A DNA stretch of 33,833 nt from assembly GCA_902589825.1 (NCBI GenBank), contig CACIUL010000037.1, positions 1 through 33,833 of the forward strand. Direction: 5' to 3'. Both the position numbers and the translations under genes were made by a program. Under the pieces are notes generated by a model, which saw nothing but the letters and a program-made list of their open reading frames with translations, ran no database searches and was not told the origin of the DNA. This DNA comes from an uncultured Verrucomicrobiota bacterium (GTDB lineage Bacteria > Verrucomicrobiota > Verrucomicrobiia > Verrucomicrobiales > DEV007). Positions 29,153 through 33,833 of the stretch are shown here, piece after piece (positions within the stretch are counted from its first letter, which is position 1; every line of letters begins with the position of its first letter).

Positions 29153-30442
29153 CTAGAGTATTTCGCCACTGATGAGGTCATCAAACCCCTGTCGCTTCCG
29201 GATAAGGCGTGCCTCGGAGCCGTCCACAAGGATCTCGGCCGGGAAAGGGCGGGAGTTGTAATTGGAGGCCATGACGAACCCATAGGCCCCGGCACTGAGC
29301 AGGGCGATGAGCTCACCTTCCTCAAGGCCGGGCAACTCACGGTTCTGGGCAAAGAAGTCACCACTTTCGCAGATTGGTCCCACCACGTCGATTGTTTCCG
29401 TTTTCCGTCCGGATTCGGTGACCGGTATGATGTCATGGTGCCCCTGGTAGAGTGCCGGGCGAATCAGGTCCCCCATGCCGGCATCAACGATCGCAAAGAC
29501 CTTGGCTGCTCCCTGTTTCCTGTAGAGCACCCTGCTTAAAAGGACGCCGGCATTGCCGGCAATCATGCGTCCGGGCTCGAGCAGGATCTTCAGGCCGAGT
29601 GGTTCCAGTGTTGGAATGATTGCCTGTGCATATTCCTCAAGGGTCAGCGGCTTGTCCTCGCCGGACTGTTCTTCCCACCAGTCCCTGCTGCCGCTGGCCA
29701 GCGAGTCTTCATAGACAATGCCGATGCCGCCGCCGATGCTGAAAAACTCAATCTGGTGATCGGTTTTAAGTTGTGCGGCAAGCGGGGCGACTTTTTCAAC
29801 GGCTTCCACGAAGGGTTGCACACTGGTTAACTGTGAGCCGATGTGCATTTGCAGGCCACGGAGGGAGATGTTCTTCATTTCCCTGGCGGCATGCGCATAG
29901 ATGCCGGCAATGTTGTCAAAGTCGACACCGAACTTGTTTTCGCTTTTACCCGTGGAGATGTATTTGTGGGTCTTTGCATCAACATTGGGATTTACCCGCA
30001 ATGCCACAGGGGCAACCTTTCCCAGCTCGCCGGCCACCTTGTCAATAAAGCAGAGTTCTGCCTCGCTTTCCGCATTGAAGCAGTAGATGCCCTCCTCAAG
30101 GGCATACTTGATTTCATCCCGGGTCTTGCCCACGCCGGCAAAGGTGCAACCTGCAGCGTCACCCCCGGCGCTCAGGACCCTGAAGAGTTCACCTCCCGAG
30201 ACAATATCAAAGCCGGCACCTTCATCGGCGAGCATCTTGAGGATCGAGAGGTTTGAGTTTGCCTTGACGGCATAGGCAATATGGTGATCCAGCCCGGAGA
30301 GGGCTGAACTAAGGCGCCGGTAATGATCCCTGATTGTGGCCGCTGAGTATACGTAGAGGGGGGTGCCATGATCCTCTGCCAGTGCTGACAGATCCACCTC
30401 TTCACAGTGCAGGGCTGCGTTGCGATAATGAAAGGAATGCAT
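29153..30442 (-). CDS. lysA: Diaminopimelate decarboxylase
   Basis: PLP-dependent enzyme of 429 aa, normal length, that converts meso-diaminopimelate to lysine in the last step of lysine synthesis. The alanine-racemase-like barrel starts with YAVKANSN (PLP-binding Lys), followed by FDIVSGGELFR, HIGSQL, and the phosphate loop SIGGGIGI. The C-terminal domain has EPGRMIAGNAG, CESGDFFA (active-site Cys from the partner subunit) and SAGAYGFVMASNYN. ATG 30442 begins MHSFHYRNAAL; no strong Shine-Dalgarno. No lysine riboswitch (L box) was seen in the 130 nt upstream. The next gene starts directly after its stop. Confidence 0.96.
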   Translation of the reverse strand: MHSFHYRNAALHCEEVDLSALAEDHGTPLYVYSAATIRDHYRRLSSALSGLDHHIAYAVKANSNLSILKMLADEGAGFDIVSGGELFRVLSAGGDAAGCTFAGVGKTRDEIKYALEEGIYCFNAESEAELCFIDKVAGELGKVAPVALRVNPNVDAKTHKYISTGKSENKFGVDFDNIAGIYAHAAREMKNISLRGLQMHIGSQLTSVQPFVEAVEKVAPLAAQLKTDHQIEFFSIGGGIGIVYEDSLASGSRDWWEEQSGEDKPLTLEEYAQAIIPTLEPLGLKILLEPGRMIAGNAGVLLSRVLYRKQGAAKVFAIVDAGMGDLIRPALYQGHHDIIPVTESGRKTETIDVVGPICESGDFFAQNRELPGLEEGELIALLSAGAYGFVMASNYNSRPFPAEILVDGSEARLIRKRQGFDDLISGEIL

Positions 30443-30510
30443 GGTTGCAATTCCTAGTCGCCACAGGGCATGGAATCAAGCCGCAGAGAGAGTAAATCCG
30501 TTTAAAATCC

Positions 30511-30538
30511 TTGACCTTCCCTTGATACGGCCTATCCT
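30511..30538 (+). promoter_or_regulatory. Candidate rpmB promoter
   Basis: TTGACC (30511-30516), 16 bp, TATCCT (30533-30538), then a GC-rich discriminator (ACGCGCCCCC). It lies 35 bp before the rpmB start and gives a leader of about 29 nt. Box and spacing match the rRNA and trxB promoters. Confidence 0.6.
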
Positions 30539-30573
30539 ACGCGCCCCCTTGGATACCCGACCTCGAACACGTC

Positions 30574-30840
30574 ATGGCCAAAATTTGTGAAATCACCGGA
30601 GCACGCGTCCGTCGCGGAGGCAAAATCCACCGCAGTGGTCTGGCCAAGAAAAAGGGCGGCATCGGCCGCCACGTCACCAAGGTGATCAAGCGGGACGTGG
30701 AGCCCAACCTGAGGACAAAGCGTATCTGGGTGCCGGAGCTGAACCGTTTTATCAAGGTCAAGCTGACTGCCCGGGCACTGAAGACCATCGGCAAGAATGG
30801 CGCATACGCCACGCTCAAGAAGGCGGGTATCATCAAGTAG
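30574..30840 (+). CDS. rpmB: 50S ribosomal protein L28
   Basis: Basic 88-aa ribosomal protein of the large subunit. The start MAKICEITGARVRRGG and the core EPNLRTKRIWVPELNRFIKVKLTARALKTI (given here only as the region around residues 43-72) match L28; the second half corresponds to the E. coli order NLHSHRFWV then VSAKGMRVI. Between residues 24 and 43 a lysine-rich insertion (KKKGGIGRHVTKV) replaces the short NRSHALNATKRR stretch of E. coli. No zinc-binding CxxC is present. The sulfatase start region touches its stop codon (TAGTG), although that pairing has no known functional logic. Confidence 0.92.
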   Translation: MAKICEITGARVRRGGKIHRSGLAKKKGGIGRHVTKVIKRDVEPNLRTKRIWVPELNRFIKVKLTARALKTIGKNGAYATLKKAGIIK

Positions 30841-30854
30841 TGTGCCGGGACTGG

Positions 30855-32318
30855 ATGTCCTCAAAGCTCACAGCGTTTTTCCTCGCTCTTTCCCTGTTGC
30901 TTTCTGCAACTCTTTCGGGGGGCACTCGCAAGCCGAACATTGTATTCTTCTTCATTGACGACCTTGGGTGGTCGGACCTGGGGTGTTATGGCAGCAAATA
31001 TCACCTGACGCCCAACATAGATTCCCTGGCAGGGCGGGGTATGCGCTTTACGGATGGTTATGCCGCATGCCCGGTGTGCTCGCCAACCCGTGCGGCCTTG
31101 ATGACCGGGAAGTTTCCAGCGCGACTTGGCATTACAGACTGGATCGGGGCAGGTCGGCGGAGCAACATCTTGTCGACCCCGCCAAATGTTGCAGCGCTTC
31201 CCCAGGCGGAGCTTACCTTTGCCGAGGTGCTCAGCAAGGCGGGATACACCACCGCTTATTTCGGGAAATGGCACCTTGGTGCCAGGGAACGGGATCACCC
31301 GAATACACAGGGATTTGATTATCATCGGGGCGTTAACAGGGCGGGAGCTCCCGGATCCTATTTTTATCCGTTTACCAGAAAGAAGAAACCGGGGGGTAAG
31401 CCCGCGGCACATGATGTGCCGGATTTCAGCGAGGCTCCCAGGGACTCCTACCTCACTGACCTGCTTGCCGATGAAGCGGTGCAATTCATCGAGAAATCAA
31501 AAGACAACCCATTCCTGCTCTTGCTCTCGCATTATTCCGTGCATACGCCGATCCAGGCGCGCGGGCAGGATGTGGCGCAATATACAGACCGCCTTAAGCA
31601 ACTTGGCCTGCCGGCTGATGTTTCATTGCGCCCGGAAAAGTACGGCAATACGCGCACGACGCAGAATAACCCTGCCTTTGCCGCAATGGTCGCCAGCGTG
31701 GACCGCAGCGTGGGCAAGGTCCTGGGCAAGGTACGCGAACTTGGCCTGGAAGGAGACACGCTGGTTGTGTTCACCTCGGATAACGGGGGCTTGAGCACAC
31801 TGTCGGCCAAGCGCAAGGCGCCAACCTCCTGCCTGCCTTTGCGTGCCGGCAAGGGATGGCTCTACGAGGGCGGGGTCAGGGTCCCGACCATTGTCTCATG
31901 GCCCGGGGTGACCAAACCGGGGAGCATCTCATCAGTTCCCGTTGTGACCACGGATTTTTACCCGACCCTGCTTGCTGCGGCAGGCTTGCCGCTGCGTCCT
32001 GCCCAGCACCTTGATGGTGTTGACCTGACTCCTTTGCTCAAAGGGGGGAAACTTGGTGCAAGGAGCCTGTATTGGCATTACCCGCATTACCACGGTTCGG
32101 CCAACCGGCCCTCGGCTTCCGTGCGCAAGGGAGACTATAAGCTCGTGCGCTGGTATGAGGACGGCACTGAGGAGCTCTTTAACCTTGCCGATGACCTTGC
32201 CGAGACCACCGACCTTGCAGACCGGCAAAAGCCCAAGCGCAGGGAACTTTCGGCCGACCTGGATCGCTGGCTCAAATCGGTGAAGGCAAAGATGGCCGTG
32301 CCCGTGTCCAGGGATTAG
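30855..32318 (+). CDS. Secreted formylglycine-dependent sulfatase
   Basis: Exported hydrolase of about 487 aa removing sulfate from sulfated polysaccharides or glycosides. A Sec signal peptide (KLTAFFLALSLLLSATLSGG) precedes the sulfatase fold. Metal-binding Asp pair in FFFIDDLGWSD; the maturation motif CSPTR (Cys about residue 75, to become formylglycine) followed by AALMTGKFPARLG; then GKWHLG, and HTPIQA; the C-terminal Asp-Asn pair in FTSDNGG. Ser in the fourth motif position is replaced by Thr, common in Planctomycetes/Verrucomicrobia. GTG 30840 would share a base with the rpmB stop, but ATG 30855 gives the right signal peptide. It ends in a TTAG overlap with convergent folP. No sulfatase-maturing gene is in the window. 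Confidence 0.94.
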   Translation: MSSKLTAFFLALSLLLSATLSGGTRKPNIVFFFIDDLGWSDLGCYGSKYHLTPNIDSLAGRGMRFTDGYAACPVCSPTRAALMTGKFPARLGITDWIGAGRRSNILSTPPNVAALPQAELTFAEVLSKAGYTTAYFGKWHLGARERDHPNTQGFDYHRGVNRAGAPGSYFYPFTRKKKPGGKPAAHDVPDFSEAPRDSYLTDLLADEAVQFIEKSKDNPFLLLLSHYSVHTPIQARGQDVAQYTDRLKQLGLPADVSLRPEKYGNTRTTQNNPAFAAMVASVDRSVGKVLGKVRELGLEGDTLVVFTSDNGGLSTLSAKRKAPTSCLPLRAGKGWLYEGGVRVPTIVSWPGVTKPGSISSVPVVTTDFYPTLLAAAGLPLRPAQHLDGVDLTPLLKGGKLGARSLYWHYPHYHGSANRPSASVRKGDYKLVRWYEDGTEELFNLADDLAETTDLADRQKPKRRELSADLDRWLKSVKAKMAVPVSRD

Positions 32319-33187
32319 CCCCGAGGCAATGGTTCCCGGCTGCTTATGATCGGGTCAATGACCTGCACGGCACTGACTGTGGCTGCGACATTATGCACCC
32401 TGAGTATTGCCGCCCCCTGCATGATTCCTGCAACTGCGCAGGCAACCGTCCCGGGATCGCGCTCCAGCGGGTCGTTTAGGTCAAGCACCTCGCCGATTAC
32501 TGTCTTGCGGGAGACGGGCAGCAGGATGGGCCGTTCCAGTGCGGCAAGGCGGTCCAGTTCACGCAGCAGCTGCAGGTTGTCTGCGCGGTCCTTGGCAAAA
32601 TCAATGCCCGGGTCAAGGACCGTGCGTAGCCGTTCCAGGCCCGCCCTTTGAGCTGCTTGCAGCTTTTCGGAAAAGAACGTCCCGACCTCGGCAACAACAT
32701 CAGGGTAATGCTGCCCGCGGTGAGCTTGCTTGGGCTGGCCGATGCTGTGCATGATCAGCAGTGCGGTGCCATGTTCTGCACAAAGGCCGGCATTGTCGGG
32801 GACGGGCAGGGCGCCCATGTCATTTAAAAGGTCAACGCCAAGGGGCAGGATTTGCCGCACGACCTCCGTTCGCCAGGTGTTGACGGAGAGCATGGCTGCC
32901 GGTTTTCCGGCAGCCATGGCCATTGCCGGGAAAGCCTCGATGAAAGGCCGCAAGCGGGCCACTTCCTCCTCGACGGGAATGGGCCCCCGGTTCGTACGCG
33001 CACTTTCCGCACCAACGTCGATGATTTCCGCACCGTCTTCCAGTTGTTGTGTGGCAAGCGCAACGGCATGTTGCCAATCCAGGCTGCCATCCCCGCAAAA
33101 GGAGTCGTCATTAATATTGACAATGCCCATGACCATTGGCCGGCGGGGGAAGTCGATCCGGTGATCGCGGGCGAGCAGCATCATCAT
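32315..33187 (-). CDS. folP: Divergent dihydropteroate synthase
   Basis: Pterin-binding TIM-barrel protein of 290 aa, expected to join 6-hydroxymethyl-dihydropterin pyrophosphate and p-aminobenzoate in folate synthesis. The order of family blocks is kept: MGIVNINDDSFCGDG, DVGAESARTNRG, LLNDMGALP, LIMHSIGQPKQ, VLDPGIDFAKDRADN, LPVSRKTVIGE and LRVHNVAA. Many key positions differ from the usual NVTPDSF, GGESTRPG and RVHDV. The three Met at the start (33187, 33184, 33181) leave the start open; ATG 33187 shares one base with the stop of the PHP gene (TGATG). Whether this is the true folate enzyme or a DHPS-like paralogue cannot be told here. Confidence 0.82.
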   Translation of the reverse strand: MMMLLARDHRIDFPRRPMVMGIVNINDDSFCGDGSLDWQHAVALATQQLEDGAEIIDVGAESARTNRGPIPVEEEVARLRPFIEAFPAMAMAAGKPAAMLSVNTWRTEVVRQILPLGVDLLNDMGALPVPDNAGLCAEHGTALLIMHSIGQPKQAHRGQHYPDVVAEVGTFFSEKLQAAQRAGLERLRTVLDPGIDFAKDRADNLQLLRELDRLAALERPILLPVSRKTVIGEVLDLNDPLERDPGTVACAVAGIMQGAAILRVHNVAATVSAVQVIDPIISSREPLPRG

Positions 33188-33833
33188 CAGGTGGAGGTTA
33201 CCGAAGGCAGGTCCACCAGTGTCCTGCTGCGTTTTTCAAAGCGAACACTTTGCGTAAATCCCGCATCCCGGGCCAGGCATACCGCCTTTTCAAAGTCGCG
33301 CCCGACGTCAGCCGGGCAGTGGGCATCGGAACTGATGACCAGGTCAATCCCGGCCTCATGCATAATGTCAAGGAATTGCCGGGCAGGATACTGTTCGCTG
33401 CAGTCCTTGTGCCAGCCGCTGGTATTGATCTCGATGGCTGTCCCTGACGCTGACGCGGCAGCAATGGCAGGCTCGTAAAAACGCCGCAGGTCGCCTTCCG
33501 GCTGATGCCCGAATTTTTTTGGCAGGTCGGGGTGGGCGATGAAATCAAAATATCCACTTGCCGCGCAGAGGGTGTAGAGCCGCCAGTAGGCTGTCCAGAT
33601 TTCCTCGATTTCGGCAATGCCCGACCAGCGGCCTATCCACTTGGGGTTATCGATATCCCAGCCCGGGGCGATGTAGTGCACGCTGCCGATAAGGTAATCA
33701 TACGGAGCCATTGTGCTGAGTTGCTCAATCCATGCCTCACCCTTTTCCAGGTAATCGACCTCAAGACCGAGCCGAACCGTCATTTCAGGGACTGCCGCAC
33801 GGGCGTCTTCCACGTCCTGGAGATATTGCGGGA
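33187..33833 (-). CDS. PHP-family phosphatase, histidinol-phosphatase-like (partial)
   Basis: C-terminal 215 or so residues of a PHP-domain metallophosphatase; the start lies beyond the window edge because the frame stays open to 33833 (reading PQYLQDVEDARA before the first GTG). Metal ligands expected in PHP barrels are seen: EVDYLEKGE, IGSVHYI, FIAHPDLPKKFG, EINTSGW and VISSDAHCPADVG. These match HisK/HisJ-type histidinol-phosphate phosphatase of histidine synthesis, the most likely role, though other PHP phosphoesterases share the pattern. Coupled to folP through a TGATG overlap. Confidence 0.82.
   Translation of the reverse strand, partial: PQYLQDVEDARAAVPEMTVRLGLEVDYLEKGEAWIEQLSTMAPYDYLIGSVHYIAPGWDIDNPKWIGRWSGIAEIEEIWTAYWRLYTLCAASGYFDFIAHPDLPKKFGHQPEGDLRRFYEPAIAAASASGTAIEINTSGWHKDCSEQYPARQFLDIMHEAGIDLVISSDAHCPADVGRDFEKAVCLARDAGFTQSVRFEKRSRTLVDLPSVTST

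Noticed and set aside
30443-30510. Lysine riboswitch or other regulatory RNA upstream of lysA
   Set aside because: The 130-nt region is too short for an L box and shows none of its conserved blocks.

Overview
The window is chromosomal DNA from a Verrucomicrobiota bacterium, probably of the Opitutia/Puniceicoccales type. The best evidence is the 16S rRNA gene: positions 7713-7730 match exactly the target of FISH probe EUB338-III, the probe designed for Verrucomicrobiales, and not the ordinary EUB338 target. The 5' part of the gene (GGCGGCGTGGATAAGACATG) fits the same phylum. The protein-coding content agrees: a CSPTR-type sulfatase, a DUF1080 protein, a Tat-exported Gfo/Idh/MocA protein and several secreted proteins of unknown function. 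I see no mobile element, CRISPR array, integrase or attachment site; it reads as ordinary host chromosome.

Layout. Positions 1-4373 (+) carry the end of a possible upstream gene with its terminator, then three polysaccharide-export genes: an outer-membrane beta-barrel, a Wzz/BY-kinase fusion and a short OPX (Wza-like) protein. On the opposite strand lie the coupled pair moaE-pgsA (5397-4433), followed by gnd (+). Positions 6930-12908 hold a complete rRNA operon: a strong promoter, a leader with a boxA-like site, 16S, tRNA-Ala(TGC), tRNA-Ile(GAT), 23S, 5S and an intrinsic terminator. Directly behind it is a tightly coupled three-gene operon (aldolase, Gfo/Idh dehydrogenase, PfkB kinase; 12982-15946) that looks like a small sugar or polyol catabolic pathway with unknown substrate.

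Next come a membrane-anchored HtrA-type protease (-) divergent from a ParE/GyrB topoisomerase subunit (+), a tandem LOG-domain protein coupled to a beta-propeller-like protein, thioredoxin reductase, a secreted DUF1080 protein and a DUF2207-like membrane protein. A bidirectional terminator and a 28-bp perfect palindrome separate these from a minus-strand block: Tat-exported oxidoreductase, RlpA-like secreted protein, bioB, a secreted protein with a His/Cys arrangement like caspase-fold hydrolases, and lysA. The window ends with rpmB and a sulfatase (+), convergent with a divergent folP and a truncated PHP-family phosphatase (-).

The points most worth a second look are the OPX/beta-barrel pair as a bipartite polysaccharide translocon, the aldolase-dehydrogenase-kinase triad, the secreted caspase-like candidate next to lysA, the degenerate-plus-intact LOG tandem, the atypical motifs in FolP and MoaE, the three boxA-like sites spread through the rRNA operon, a shared TTGACC-16 bp promoter architecture (with a possibly leaderless trxB), and hairpins that overlap stop codons. 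All calls come from reading the sequence; no database search was possible.
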